Source of the DNA: Pseudomonas sp. 10S4
Lineage (GTDB): Bacteria; Pseudomonadota; Gammaproteobacteria; Pseudomonadales; Pseudomonadaceae
Length of the DNA: 64,000 nt
Direction: 5' to 3'
NCBI RefSeq assembly: GCF_034344865.1
Contig: NZ_CP133774.1
Span: forward strand, 744,001-808,000
Shown: piece after piece, positions 1 to 9,325 of the stretch
How positions within the stretch are numbered: the first letter of the stretch is position 1
Layout of the letters: every line of letters begins with the position of its first letter
Made by a program: the position numbers and the translations under genes
Notes under the pieces: generated by a model
Told to the model about the DNA's origin: nothing
What the model saw: only the letters and a program-made list of their open reading frames with translations
Databases searched by the model: none

Positions 1-1
1 C

Positions 2-574
2 GCCGGCAGCGGCGTGCTGGCGATCAAATCCAGCTGGCCGGCACAGATTCGCAGCGTCTACGGCGACCCGAAACGCATGGTCGAAACCTACTTCAAACCC
101 TACCCCGGCTACTACTTCACCGGCGACGGCGCGCGACGCGACGAGGACGGCGACTACTGGATCACCGGGCGTATAGACGATGTGATCAACGTGTCCGGGC
201 ATCGCATCGGTACCGCCGAAGTGGAAAGCGCGCTGGTGTTGCACGACAGCATCGCCGAGGCGGCGGTGGTCGGTTACCCCCACGACCTCAAGGGCCAGGG
301 CATCTACGCCTTTGTCACGCCCATGAACGGCGTCGAGCCCAACGACGAACTGAAGAAAGACCTGCTGGCTCACGTCAGCAAGGAAATCGGCAGCTTCGCC
401 AAGCCAGACCTGATTCAATGGGCGCCAGCCTTGCCGAAAACCCGTTCGGGCAAGATCATGCGGCGGATTCTGCGCAAGATTGCCTGTAATGAGCTGGACA
501 GTTTGGGCGATACCTCGACACTCGCCGATCCCAGTGTGGTGCAGGGCCTGATCGATAAGCGACTGAATCAATAA
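2..574 (+). CDS. acs: Acetyl-CoA synthetase, C-terminal part (5' end outside window)
   Basis: AMP-forming acetate:CoA ligase, which makes acetyl-CoA from acetate, ATP and CoA through an acetyl-adenylate. Only the last 190 or so codons are present; the reading frame is open from base 2. Visible family signatures are the hinge and A8 region ([18 protein letters not shown] followed by [20 protein letters not shown]) and the C-terminal [11 protein letters not shown], whose second Lys is the catalytic lysine regulated by acetylation in this family. The protein ends normally with KRLNQ and a TAA stop. The assignment to Acs and not to a propionyl-CoA synthetase rests on the close match of the C-terminal domain and is not tested on the missing part. 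Confidence 0.93.
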   Translation, partial: AGSGVLAIKSSWPAQIRSVYGDPKRMVETYFKPYPGYYFTGDGARRDEDGDYWITGRIDDVINVSGHRIGTAEVESALVLHDSIAEAAVVGYPHDLKGQGIYAFVTPMNGVEPNDELKKDLLAHVSKEIGSFAKPDLIQWAPALPKTRSGKIMRRILRKIACNELDSLGDTSTLADPSVVQGLIDKRLNQ

Positions 575-641
575 CACTCGGACTAGGAACGCCTCGTGTA
601 GGTGGCATTCCGAGTCCGCCTTTTTTCGCCACTGAGTCGCC

Positions 642-1514
642 ATGGAATTCATCCGCAGCCGCATCGAAACCCAACTCATGAGTCTGACGGGGCTGTCCCT
701 GGGCAAGCTCGATCTGGAGAACCCAAAGGGCGATCCCGGGCTGTTCGGCCCCGATTCGGTGAGCTGGCAAGTTCATGGCGATTTCAGCAGCATGCTGATC
801 GGTGGCATCAGTGCGCTGATGCTGCAAGCCCTGCATCCGCTGGCCCTGGCCGGGGTCTGGGACCACTCGAATTTCCGCGAAGACATGATCGGCCGATTGC
901 GCCGCACCAGTCAGTTCATCGCCGGGACCACGTTCGGTTCGCGCAAGGACGCCGACTGGCTGATCGAGAAAGTCCGGACCATTCACCTGCAAGTGGTCGG
1001 CACCGCACCGGATGGTCGGCCTTACGCCGCCAGCGATCCGGATTTGCTGACGTGGGTGCACGTGGCCGAAGTCAGCAACTTCCTTGCTGCGCATTTGCGT
1101 TACCGCAACCCGAACCTGTCCCTGGCGGATCAGGACCGTTACTACGGCGAAATCGCGCTGGTTGCTGAACGACTCGGGGCTCGTGACGTGCCGCGCAACC
1201 GTAAGGAAATGGCCGAGTACCTTGAGCGAATCCGCCCACAATTACTGTGCGATGAACGCAGTCGTGAAGTCCTGCGATTGCTGTTGAACGCGCCCTCCCC
1301 CAGCCGCCTGGCCAAACCGTTTGGCGGTTTGATGATGCAGGCCGGGATCGACCTGCTGCCGGACTGGGCCAGTGACATGCTCGGCGTCAGCCAGAGCCCG
1401 CTGCAACGCAAACTGATCCGCGCCAGCGTCAAACGCAGTGCGCCGATGCTGCGCTGGGCCATGCGCAATGGCTCAGTGCAGCGGGCCAAGCGGCGGATGG
1501 GGTTGTTGAACTAA
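642..1514 (+). CDS. DUF2236 / MpaB-type oxygenase family protein
   Basis: A 290-residue protein of the DUF2236 family, which shares a fold with the catalytic domain of latex-clearing protein and fungal MpaB, both haem-dependent oxygenases. The helical family pattern is visible: a SWQVHGD block near residue 41, LQALHPLALAGV near 61-72 with the conserved His, and DLLTWVHVAEVSNFL near 133-147 with a second conserved His. There is no signal peptide or membrane segment. The start was chosen as the ATG at 642 because it gives the usual family N-terminus. It follows acs by 67 bases and may be read separately. The substrate is unknown; the oxygenase role is inferred from the family only. Confidence 0.8.
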   Translation: MEFIRSRIETQLMSLTGLSLGKLDLENPKGDPGLFGPDSVSWQVHGDFSSMLIGGISALMLQALHPLALAGVWDHSNFREDMIGRLRRTSQFIAGTTFGSRKDADWLIEKVRTIHLQVVGTAPDGRPYAASDPDLLTWVHVAEVSNFLAAHLRYRNPNLSLADQDRYYGEIALVAERLGARDVPRNRKEMAEYLERIRPQLLCDERSREVLRLLLNAPSPSRLAKPFGGLMMQAGIDLLPDWASDMLGVSQSPLQRKLIRASVKRSAPMLRWAMRNGSVQRAKRRMGLLN

Positions 1515-1523
1515 CCGCTAACC

Positions 1524-1633
1524 TTGTGGCGAGGGGGCTTGCCCCGTTGGGCTGCGAAGCGGCCCCAAAATATAGAGTGTTACTAAAATTTTGCCAGTGC
1601 TGCGCACTGGAACGGGGCAAGCCCCTCGCCACA
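1524..1633. repeat. REP doublet (GTGGCGAGGGGGCTTGCCCC type)
   Basis: Two inverted copies of a Pseudomonas repetitive extragenic palindrome: TTGTGGCGAGGGGGCTTGCC at the left and its reverse complement ending CCCCTCGCCACA at the right, with about 65 bases between, including a short inner inverted repeat (GCCAGTGC..GCACTGG). It fills the gap between two genes on the same strand. Such pairs are known in this genus as REPINs and are mobilised by RAYT proteins. Confidence 0.85.
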
Positions 1634-1700
1634 GGATGCACCTCGTCCACACCAAGCTGTTAAACTCCCGCGCCAAATTCCCTCCTGCAAGGCGCCCAGC

Positions 1701-2717
1701 ATGTCTTCCTTGATTCAGGCGCTGCGCGCCGCCCTCGACCATCGCCAGGACCTGCTTGCCGAACTGCATCAGCAGGGCACCGATTGCTATCGCTTGTTCC
1801 ATGGCAGCCAGGAAGGCGCCGGCGGCCTGACCATCGACCGTTACGGCCCACAATTGCTGGTGCAAAGTTTTCACCAGTCGCTGGAACGCGATGACTTGCT
1901 GCAACTGCACGAAACGATCAATCAACAACTGGGCCTCGACACCCTGCTGGTTTACAACGATCGCTCCCGGGGCAATTCGCGCATCGACCGCGAAGACACC
2001 GTCTACCGCGCCGACGAAGCCGCCCTGCAAGACCTGGTCGGCCACGAATGGGGCCTCAACTATCGGGTTCGCGGCCGTCACGCCGGGCAGGACCCACTGC
2101 TGTTCCTCGATCTGCGCAACACCCGCGGCTGGGTCAAGGAGCACAGCAAAAACAAAAGCGTACTGAACCTGTTTGCCTACACCTGCGGCGTCGGCCTGAG
2201 TGCGGCGGCGGGTGGCGCGAGCGAGGTCTGCAACCTGGACTTTGCCGAGGGCAACCTGGCCGTCGGCCGCGAAAACGGTCTACTCAACCCGCAGTTGCCG
2301 ACCATGGAATTCATCCAGTCCGATTACTTCCCGGCGATCCGTCAATTGGCCGGCCTGCCGATCAGTCAGCGTCGCGGGCAGAAACTGCCTAGCTATCAAC
2401 GCCTGGAACAACGTCAGTACGATCTGGTACTGCTTGATCCTCCGGCCTGGGCCAAGAGCGCGTTCGGCACCGTCGACCTGCTGCGCGACTATCAGAGCCT
2501 GCTCAAGCCGGCACTGCTGACCACCGCCGACAACGGCGTGCTGATCTGCTGCAACAACCTGGCAAAAGTCAGCATGGACGACTGGCGCGACCAGGTCCTG
2601 CGGTGTGCGGAGAAAGCCGGGCGGCCGGTGCGAGAGTGGTCGGTGATGACACCGGGCGGCGACTTCCCGTCGATGGATCAGCAGCCACCGCTGAAAACCC
2701 TGATCCTGCAACTCTGA
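1701..2717 (+). CDS. Class I SAM-dependent RNA methyltransferase, RlmI/RlmK-like
   Basis: A 338-residue methyltransferase related to the 23S rRNA m5C/m2G enzymes RlmI and RlmK. The Rossmann signature NLFAYTCGVGLSAAAGGA (motif I, near residues 155-172) binds SAM and LLDPPAWAKSAFG (motif IV, near 245-258) contains the DPP active-site loop. The segment GQDPLLFLDLRNTRGWV just before motif I is typical of the YccW/RlmI branch. The N-terminal PUA domain of RlmI is reduced here, so the exact modified base cannot be told. The ATG at 1701 fits the family start. It follows a REP doublet, so it probably has its own promoter. Cytosolic. Confidence 0.82.
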   Translation: MSSLIQALRAALDHRQDLLAELHQQGTDCYRLFHGSQEGAGGLTIDRYGPQLLVQSFHQSLERDDLLQLHETINQQLGLDTLLVYNDRSRGNSRIDREDTVYRADEAALQDLVGHEWGLNYRVRGRHAGQDPLLFLDLRNTRGWVKEHSKNKSVLNLFAYTCGVGLSAAAGGASEVCNLDFAEGNLAVGRENGLLNPQLPTMEFIQSDYFPAIRQLAGLPISQRRGQKLPSYQRLEQRQYDLVLLDPPAWAKSAFGTVDLLRDYQSLLKPALLTTADNGVLICCNNLAKVSMDDWRDQVLRCAEKAGRPVREWSVMTPGGDFPSMDQQPPLKTLILQL

Positions 2718-2824
2718 TCCTTCAGGAAAAAGTTCCTGCAAAAGAATCTGAACAATCCTGAATAGCGGCAAGTACTTCTGAACCGAAAACGCGTGCCATA
2801 CTCCAAGGCACTCCGATCAGACAA

Positions 2825-5780
2825 ATGAAGCCGCACATGCCCAAAGGATTGATTCGCGCTATCGGCGCCTTGCTGACTGCCCTGGCCCTCTACAGCCTGC
2901 TGGGGTTTCTGATTTTGCCGGGCATCGCCTTGCGGATCGCCAACCAGCAACTGGCCAACTACGCCACGATGCCCGCGCATATTCAGCGGATCGAACTCAA
3001 CCCTTTCAGCCTTGAAGTCACTCTGTGGGGCCTGGTCATCGGTGAACCGGGCAAGGAACAGGTCGGCTTTGAACGTCTGTACGCCAACCTGCAGATCGAC
3101 AGTCTTTGGACCAAGGCTCTGCACTTGTCCGATATCGAACTGGACAAACCCAAGACCGAAATCCTTTTCGGCAAGGACGGCAAACTCAATCTGCTCGGTC
3201 TGTTCAAACTACCCGCCAGCGAACCGACCCCGGCCGATCCGAACGCCAAGCCGTTCCCGCTGCGGGTAGAGCGAATCAAACTGGCCGGCGGCTATGTGCA
3301 CTTCCAGGATGCGCGCCCAAGCGAGCCCATCGAATTCCTTTACGACAAACTCGATTTCGAGCTGAATAACCTCAGCACCCTGCCCGATGATAATGCCGAC
3401 ATGACCCTGGTCGCGGCCGGCCCGGAAGGCGGGAAAATCGACTGGAGCGGCAATTTCAGCCTGATCCCGATCGCCTCCGAAGGTAAGTTGAAAGTCACCG
3501 ACGGCCAGATGAAAGTCTGGTGGCCGTACGTACGGGACACGCTGCCGCTGGCCCTGGAAAACGGCGTGCTGAACCTAAGCACCGACTACAAACTCAATCT
3601 GGCCAAAGAAACCGAACTGCTGCTGAGCAACGTCGCGGTCAGCGTCGCGCCTTTTGCTATCAACACGCCGGACGGTCGGCCGCTGGTGAAACTCGAACGC
3701 CTGGACGTCAGTGACACCACCGTCGACCTGGCCAAGCAGCAAGTCGTCGTCGGGAAAATCCGCAGCAACAAACTCGAAACCTGGGCGGCCCTGGAAGCCG
3801 ATGGCCAACTGGACTGGCAGAAACTGTTCGCCAGCCAGCCATCCAAGGCAGCGGTAAAAGCTAAAGCCGAACCGACAAGCACTCCAGCAGCAGCCGATTC
3901 GCCAAAACCTGAACCGGCGCCACCGAGCAAACCGTGGCAGGTGCTGCTCAAAGACGTGCAACTGCGCGACTACCAAGTGCATCTGGCGGACCGCAAAGCA
4001 CAACCGGCAGTGGCGCTGGAAGTCGGCCCGCTGAACCTGGATTTGCAGAACTTCGATAGCCTCAATGGCTCGCCTTTCAACCTCAAGCTCGACACCGGCG
4101 TGGGCAAGCAAGGCAAGATCACGGCCGACGGCCTGGTCAATCTGGCGCCGGTCAGTGCCAAGTTGAAAGTGCAAACCAAAGACATCGACCTGCGAGTCGC
4201 CCAGTCCTACATCACCCCGTTCATTCGCCTGGAACTACGCAGCGGCATGCTCGGCAGTGACTTGGCAGTGGACCTGAAAAGCACCGATCCGCTGGCGTTC
4301 AGCGTGACCGGCCGTGCCCAGGTCGATCAACTGCACACCCTCGACACCCTGAAAACCCGCGACTTCCTCAAGTGGCAGCAACTGGTGCTCGAAGGCCTGA
4401 ACTATCAGCACGGCAACAGCCTGTCGATCGACAAGGTCAACCTGTTCCAGCCCTATGTGCGTTTCATGATCAACGATGACCGCACCACCAACATCGATGA
4501 CTTGCTGATTCCGCAACCCGCCGATTCCGGTGCAAAAAGTGCTGCGGCCAAACCGGCGGCCAGCAAAGACAAACCGATGGGCATTCATGTAGGCGGTATT
4601 GCCATCAATGACGGCTCGGCGAACTTCGCCGACTTCAGCCTGACCCCGAACTTCGCCACTGCCGTTCAAGAGCTCAACGGAGCGATCGGCACCATCGACA
4701 GCCGTCAGGCGAAACCCGCGAGTGATCGACGTCAAGGGCAAGGTTGATCGCTATGCGCCGGTGACCATCAAGGGCGCGGTCAACCCGTTCGACCCGATGG
4801 CCAGCCTCGACATTGCCACCAGTTTCAAACGTGTTGAGCTGACCACCCTGACGCCTTACTCCGGCAAGTTCGCCGGCTACCGCATCCGCAAGGGCCGGCT
4901 CAATCTCGACCTGCATTACCTGATCACCAAGGGCCAACTGAAGGCCGAAAACAAGGTCGTGGTCGAACAACTGCAACTGGGCGAGAAAGTCGACAGCCCC
5001 GACGCCACGAGCCTGCCGCTGAAACTGGCGATCGCTTTGCTCAAGGACGTCGACGGCAAGATTTCCATCGAGTTACCGGTGACCGGCGACCTGAACAACC
5101 CGCAGTTCAGTGTGATGCCAATTGTCTGGCAGACCCTGCGTAACCTGATCGTGAAGGCGGCCGCCGCGCCGTTCAAACTGATTGGCGGGTTGATCAGTGG
5201 TGGCGGTTCGGAAGACCTCGGTACCGTGTCGTTTGCACCCGGCTCCAGTGACCTGAGCAAGGACGCCGAAGCGTCACTGATCAAACTCTCCGGCGCGCTC
5301 AAGGAACGTCCGGCCCTGCGCCTGGAAATCGAAGGCACCGCTGCGCAGAGCAGCGATGGTCCGTTGATTGCCGAGCAACGACTGGAACGCGAATACCAGT
5401 ACAACTACTACAAAATGCTCCAGCGTCGCGGCGACAAAGTCCCGGCCCAGGCGTCCTTGCTGCAAGTGCCGGATGGCGAGAAAGGTCCGCTGCTGGAAGG
5501 GATTTACCGCACACGCCTCAAGACCCAACCGCCGGCTGAATGGAAGGACCTTGGCAAGGAAGAACGCACCGCCAAAATGCGCGCCGACGTGATCAAGTTC
5601 TGGAGTTCCAGCGACGTGCTGCTGCGTCAACTGGGCCAGGAACGGGCCAGCAGCATCAAGGACTTCCTGGTGGACAAGGCGCAAATGGCCGACGACCGCG
5701 TGTACTTCATCGACGCCAACCTGGGTGAAGCGCAAAGTGACGGTCGGGTGATTACACCACTGCACCTGGACGCCGAGTGA
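2825..5780 (+). CDS. DUF748 envelope protein, interrupted by a frameshift near 4720
   Basis: A long protein of about 985 residues split into two overlapping frames (2825-4747 and 4722-5780). The first frame runs ..IDSRQAKPAS then leaves the family pattern, and the second resumes with VIDVKGKVDRYAPVTIKGAV, so one net base change near 4720-4726 breaks the gene. DUF748 proteins are AsmA-like: an N-terminal membrane anchor (GLIRAIGALLTALALYSLLG), then long beta-rich repeats that may form a hydrophobic groove for lipid transfer between membranes. The C-terminal third has an OmpA-like stretch (VSFAPGSSDLSKDAEASLIKL). A start at the ATG at 2837 is also possible. The frameshift is more likely a consensus error than decay, since both halves are otherwise well kept. 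Function in this species is unknown. Confidence 0.78.
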
Positions 5781-6076
5781 TGATCAGACCATTGCTGATC
5801 GGCCTGGCCCTGGCGATGGCTGCCAGTCAGGCCAGCGCAGCCGATACCCTGCGCTGTGGCAGTCAATTGGTCAGTGTGGGGGACAGGTCCGGCGAGGTGC
5901 TGCAAAAGTGTGGCGAACCGGTCAGCCGCGATCTGCTGGGCTACAAAAAAAGCGCCAACCGACGGGAAGAGTTTCAGGTCGAGGAATGGACCTACGGACC
6001 GAATGGCGGGATGTATCAGTACCTGCGGTTTGAGGGTAATCGATTGAGAGCGATCAGCAGCAAACGCGGTAACTGA
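5780..6076 (+). CDS. DUF2845 periplasmic protein
   Basis: A small secreted protein of 98 residues with a clear Sec signal peptide (IRPLLIGLALAMAASQASA, cleaved before ADTLRCG). The mature part has the DUF2845 pattern: DTLRCGSQLVSVGD, then a second Cys in EVLQKCGEPVSRD, probably forming a disulfide, and a WTYGPNGGMYQYLRF core. The ATG at 5780 overlaps the TGA of the DUF748 gene (TGATG), so the two are translationally coupled; a GTG three bases upstream is an alternative start. The family has no known function. Confidence 0.85.
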   Translation: MIRPLLIGLALAMAASQASAADTLRCGSQLVSVGDRSGEVLQKCGEPVSRDLLGYKKSANRREEFQVEEWTYGPNGGMYQYLRFEGNRLRAISSKRGN

Positions 6077-6081
6077 AGATC

Positions 6082-6110
6082 AAAAGATCGTCCGAAGGCT
6101 GCGATCTTTT
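6082..6110 (+). terminator. Probable terminator after the DUF748-DUF2845 pair
   Basis: AAAAGATCG and CGATCTTTT pair across an 11-base loop just after the DUF2845 stop codon, giving a stem that ends in a T-run. The loop holds the CCGAAGGCTGCG element seen in a Pseudomonas repeat family (compare 58133-58212), so it may also be a repeat remnant. Confidence 0.65.
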
Positions 6111-6133
6111 GCTTTTGCGACGCTCACAATAGA

Positions 6134-6165
6134 ACAGGCCTGCGACACGAATGTCGCAGGCCTGT
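6134..6165 (-). terminator. Hairpin between convergent genes, probable terminator of the BON gene
   Basis: A perfect 14-bp inverted repeat, ACAGGCCTGCGACA and TGTCGCAGGCCTGT, around a CGAA tetraloop. It lies between the ends of two converging genes. No strong T-run follows on either strand, so termination may be bidirectional and imperfect. Confidence 0.6.
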
Positions 6166-6270
6166 AATGACCACATCCTTGTGGCCGTTCGCATGAACTC
6201 TCAGATGCGGCAGACGTATTGCTCGGCCCGCCTACCGCGCCCTCTCCCAGTCCAGGCGAGAAGTCTTGCC

Positions 6271-6624
6271 TTACTCGGCTTTCAGGCCGTCAGCGGAAAC
6301 CGCTTTGACGCCTTTGATTTTCTTGGTGATGGCAACAGCGGTGGTCTTCTGAGCTGCGGTAACGGCTACAGTCGACGACAGCGATACAACGCCTTTGTTG
6401 GTTTCAACTTTGATGTCGGTGCCTGGAATGCCTTTTTCGGTGACCAGGTCGCTTTTGACTTTGGTAGTGATCCAGGTATCGGACGTAGCGCCTTCAGCCT
6501 TGGTCATTTCACCGGCCGCCAGAGTCATCGGGGCTTGAGTGGTGGTGGTCTGAGCGAATGCAGCGTTGGCCATGGTCAGGGTCAGCGCGGTTGCAGTAGC
6601 AGCAGCGATAGCGAACTTCTTCAT
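6271..6624 (-). CDS. BON domain-containing periplasmic protein (OsmY-like)
   Basis: A 117-residue exported protein. It starts with a signal peptide (KKFAIAAATATALTLTMANAAFA, cleavage before QTTTT), then a Thr-rich linker, then a single BON domain (DTWITTKVKSDLVTEKG..GTDIKVETNKGVVSLSSTV), with the GVVSLSG-like core of phospholipid-binding BON domains. OsmY of enterics has two BON domains; here there is one. The RBS CAGGAG lies 7 bases before the ATG. Related proteins are induced by osmotic or stationary-phase stress and are thought to protect the envelope. The gene stands alone with AT-rich DNA upstream. Confidence 0.88.
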   Translation of the reverse strand: MKKFAIAAATATALTLTMANAAFAQTTTTQAPMTLAAGEMTKAEGATSDTWITTKVKSDLVTEKGIPGTDIKVETNKGVVSLSSTVAVTAAQKTTAVAITKKIKGVKAVSADGLKAE

Positions 6625-6929
6625 ACGAGTAACTCCTGTTTTTCTAGAAAGTCTGCTGCATGTCTTCTCAGCAGGGTTACTGGGTATATTGCGAACGCTG
6701 TGCCAACGTCGAATAACAAATTAACTTTATATAAATCAACAAGTTATAAAAACAGGCTATTTTCGCAATCATGCAAAATGCATGAAGATGAAATTCTGTA
6801 CATGCAACTTGCCGGTTTTATCGCAGGCCTAAGGCCATGAATTGTCGAGAGTTTCCCTGCCTGCGTAACGACCGCGAAAAAAGGTTGAACCCATTACGCT
6901 CTTTTTGAGTAATCGCCTGGTCAGCAGAC
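6625..6929. other. Intergenic region, AT-rich, upstream of the BON gene
   Basis: About 305 bases without a supported gene. The part at 6700-6800 is markedly AT-rich compared with its surroundings and should hold the promoter of the minus-strand BON gene, but I could not settle on convincing -35 and -10 boxes. The short open frame reading forward across it shows no family resemblance. Confidence 0.5.
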
Positions 6930-6960
6930 AAAAAAATACCCCGCCGTTGAGGGCGGGGTA
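6930..6960 (-). terminator. Rho-independent terminator of pilA
   Basis: Read on the minus strand, the stem TACCCCGCC/GGCGGGGTA with a 6-base loop is followed directly by seven T residues (A-run at 6930-6936 on the plus strand). It lies 20 bases after the pilA stop codon. Confidence 0.93.
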
Positions 6961-6980
6961 CGGGTCCGGCAAAGCGAGAA

Positions 6981-7397
6981 TCAAGCGCCAGGGCAGCTCG
7001 GGGTCGAGTACATGACCAGAGCTGTGGTTGCACAACTCCAACCTGTGGTCGCACTGCGCGACAAGGTGATGACCTTACTCAATACAGGTGCAGGGGCATT
7101 AAGCAGTGTGCAAGTAATGGTGCCAGCGCCAGTGGCTACAGTGCCCGTCACAGCCAGCGTGCAGTTCTGTGTGGCCGCTAGATTGTTCGTTACGTTGGCT
7201 AGCGTCGGATCCGCAGAACCTGCATTCATCACGTCCTCATAAGCCACTTTGAGCGCCGAAATTTCCGCGATCCCGGCGGTCACCTTGGCCCGCGCCTGGT
7301 ACTTGGTATAAGCCGGCAACGCAAATGTCGCCAGAATCCCGATGATCGCCACCACGATCAACAGCTCGATCAGGGTAAAACCTTTTTGAGTGTTCAT
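6981..7397 (-). CDS. pilA: Type IV pilin, major subunit
   Basis: Prepilin of 138 residues, the subunit of the type IV pilus filament. The leader MNTQKG is cut by PilD before Phe, and FTLIELLIVVAIIGILATFALPAY is the conserved hydrophobic helix with Glu5 (here written in two parts of one motif: FTLIELLIVV and AIIGILATFA). A C-terminal disulfide loop is indicated by the two Cys in GWSCATTALVMYSTPSCPG; two more Cys (QNCTL and ITCTL) sit in the middle. The start at 7397 is fixed by the short class III leader; the longer upstream frame is not used. It diverges from pilBCD, has a strong terminator, and a sigma-54-like promoter about 50 bases upstream, fitting control by PilSR, which is also in this window. 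Confidence 0.94.
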   Translation of the reverse strand: MNTQKGFTLIELLIVVAIIGILATFALPAYTKYQARAKVTAGIAEISALKVAYEDVMNAGSADPTLANVTNNLAATQNCTLAVTGTVATGAGTITCTLLNAPAPVLSKVITLSRSATTGWSCATTALVMYSTPSCPGA

Positions 7398-7445
7398 AGA
7401 CAAGCTCCATGCATGAGTCGGAATCTCATGATCTGAATAAGCCCC

Positions 7446-7461
7446 AGCACGCTCCATGCCA
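7446..7461 (-). promoter_or_regulatory. Candidate sigma-54 promoter of pilA
   Basis: On the minus strand the sequence TGGCATGGAGCGTGCT matches the -24/-12 consensus TGGCACGNNNNTTGCT at all fixed positions but two, and keeps the essential GG-N10-GC spacing. It lies about 49 bases before the pilA ATG. pilA of P. aeruginosa is known to be RpoN- and PilR-dependent, which supports the reading. Confidence 0.6.
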
Positions 7462-7622
7462 AACCTGCCGGGCCCTGCCCACAGGGCGCGACGTGACAAT
7501 AACACCCTCTCCTACCCCCGGTAACCGCACTATCTGACACTTTTTGTCACCTGAACGCCGCTGGTTTCGCTGCATCCCTTGACTAGGCTATAAGTCATGA
7601 ACTGTCTGCGTCCGGTATCCCC

Positions 7623-9323
7623 ATGAACGACATCGCCCTTAGCGGCCTGGCCAAGCAATTGGTGCTGGCCGAACTGCTCACTGACAAAAGCGCGCAACAG
7701 GCGTATCAGCAAGCCCAACGCAATCGCATTTCCCTGGTCAGTTATCTGGTCCAGAACAAACTGGTGAGAAGCCGGCAAGTGGCGGAGATCGCCTCGGAAC
7801 ATTTCGGCATGGCCCTGCTGGACCTCAACTGCCTCGACAAGGAAACCCAGCCCAAAGGCCTGGTCAGCGAAAAACTGGTCCGCCAGCATCACGCCCTGCC
7901 CCTCTGGCGACGTGGCAATAAACTGTTCGTGGGGATTTCCGACCCGACCAATCACCAGGCGATCAACGACATCCAGTTCAGCACCGGGCTGAGCACCGAA
8001 GCAATTCTGGTCGAGGACGACAAGCTCAGCGACGCCATCGAGAAATTCTTCGACACCCACGCCACCGGCCTCGAAGAGATGGCCGACGTTGATCTTGATG
8101 GAGTGGAAGTCGAATCGTTCGACGACAGGCATCAGGACTCCATCGCCGGGCAAGATGCGGATGATGCGCCGGTGGTGCGTTTCGTCCACAAGATGTTGCT
8201 CGATGCGATCAAGAGCGGCTCTTCCGACTTGCACTTCGAGCCCTACGAAAAAACCTACCGCGTACGGATGCGCACCGACGGCATTCTGCGCGAAGTCGCC
8301 AAGCCACCGATTCAACTGGCCGGCCGGATCGCCGCCAGGCTGAAAGTCATGGCCAGCCTCGACATTTCCGAACGGCGGCGCCCTCAGGACGGGCGGATCA
8401 AGATGCGCCTGTCCAAGACCAAGTCCATCGACTTCCGGGTAAACACCCTGCCGACCCTGTGGGGCGAAAAAGTGGTGATCCGGATTCTCGACCCGTCCAG
8501 CGCCCAAATGGGCATCGACGCCCTCGGCTACGAACCTGACCAGAAAGCCCTGTTCATGGCCGCCCTCAAGCAGCCACAAGGGATGATTCTGGTCACCGGC
8601 CCCACCGGCTCGGGCAAAACCGTGTCGCTCTACACCGGGCTGAATATCCTCAACACCGTGGACATCAACATATCCACCGCCGAAGACCCGGTGGAGATCA
8701 ACATGGAAGGCATCAACCAGGTGAACGTCAATCCCAAGCAGGGACTGGATTTCGCCCAGGCGTTGCGCTCGTTCCTGCGTCAGGACCCGGACGTGATCAT
8801 GGTCGGCGAGATTCGCGACCTGGAAACCGCAGAAATAGCGATCAAGGCTGCTCAGACCGGCCACTTGGTACTGTCGACCCTGCACACCAATAGCGCCGCG
8901 GAAACCCTGACTCGCCTGCACAACATGGGCATTCCGGGTTTCAACATCGCCACCTCGGTCAGCCTGATCATCGCCCAGCGCCTGGCGCGCAAACTGTGCA
9001 GCCATTGCAAGACAGCCATCGAAATACCCCGGGAAACGCTGATCAAGGAAGGCTTCCCCGAGGAACGCATCGGCTCGTTCACGATCTATGAGCCGGTCGG
9101 TTGCGATCTCTGCAACAACGGCTACAAAGGACGAATCGGGATCTATGAAGTGGTGAAAAACACACCAGAACTGCAACGGCTGATCATGGCCGAAGGCAAC
9201 TCCCTGGAAATCGAGATTCAGATGCGCAAGGACGGCTTCAACGACCTGCGTACTTCGGGCCTGATCAAGGCCATGCAAGGCATCACCAGCCTGGAAGAAA
9301 TCAACCGGGTCACCAAGGACTGA
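7623..9323 (+). CDS. pilB: Type IV pilus assembly ATPase PilB
   Basis: The hexameric GspE/PilB-family motor that drives pilus extension at the inner membrane. The 566 residues match the usual length. Seen in order: N-terminal GspE_N domains (about 1-150), a linker, then the motor domain with Walker A GPTGSGKT (near 326-333), an Asp box, Walker B DPDVIMVGEIRD, the His box GHLVLSTLHTN, and the zinc-binding tetracysteine CSHC..CDLC typical of PilB/GspE. It is the first gene of pilBCD-coaE-yacG and diverges from pilA. The stop of pilB is 2 bases before the pilC start, so the genes are co-transcribed. Confidence 0.96.
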   Translation: MNDIALSGLAKQLVLAELLTDKSAQQAYQQAQRNRISLVSYLVQNKLVRSRQVAEIASEHFGMALLDLNCLDKETQPKGLVSEKLVRQHHALPLWRRGNKLFVGISDPTNHQAINDIQFSTGLSTEAILVEDDKLSDAIEKFFDTHATGLEEMADVDLDGVEVESFDDRHQDSIAGQDADDAPVVRFVHKMLLDAIKSGSSDLHFEPYEKTYRVRMRTDGILREVAKPPIQLAGRIAARLKVMASLDISERRRPQDGRIKMRLSKTKSIDFRVNTLPTLWGEKVVIRILDPSSAQMGIDALGYEPDQKALFMAALKQPQGMILVTGPTGSGKTVSLYTGLNILNTVDINISTAEDPVEINMEGINQVNVNPKQGLDFAQALRSFLRQDPDVIMVGEIRDLETAEIAIKAAQTGHLVLSTLHTNSAAETLTRLHNMGIPGFNIATSVSLIIAQRLARKLCSHCKTAIEIPRETLIKEGFPEERIGSFTIYEPVGCDLCNNGYKGRIGIYEVVKNTPELQRLIMAEGNSLEIEIQMRKDGFNDLRTSGLIKAMQGITSLEEINRVTKD

Positions 9324-9325
9324 AC

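Noticed and set aside
7530..9278. A 582-codon open frame on the minus strand opposite pilB
   Set aside because: Shadow of pilB; the sequence is rich in His, Gln, Asp and Val, as expected for reversed GC-rich codons, and pilB is intact.
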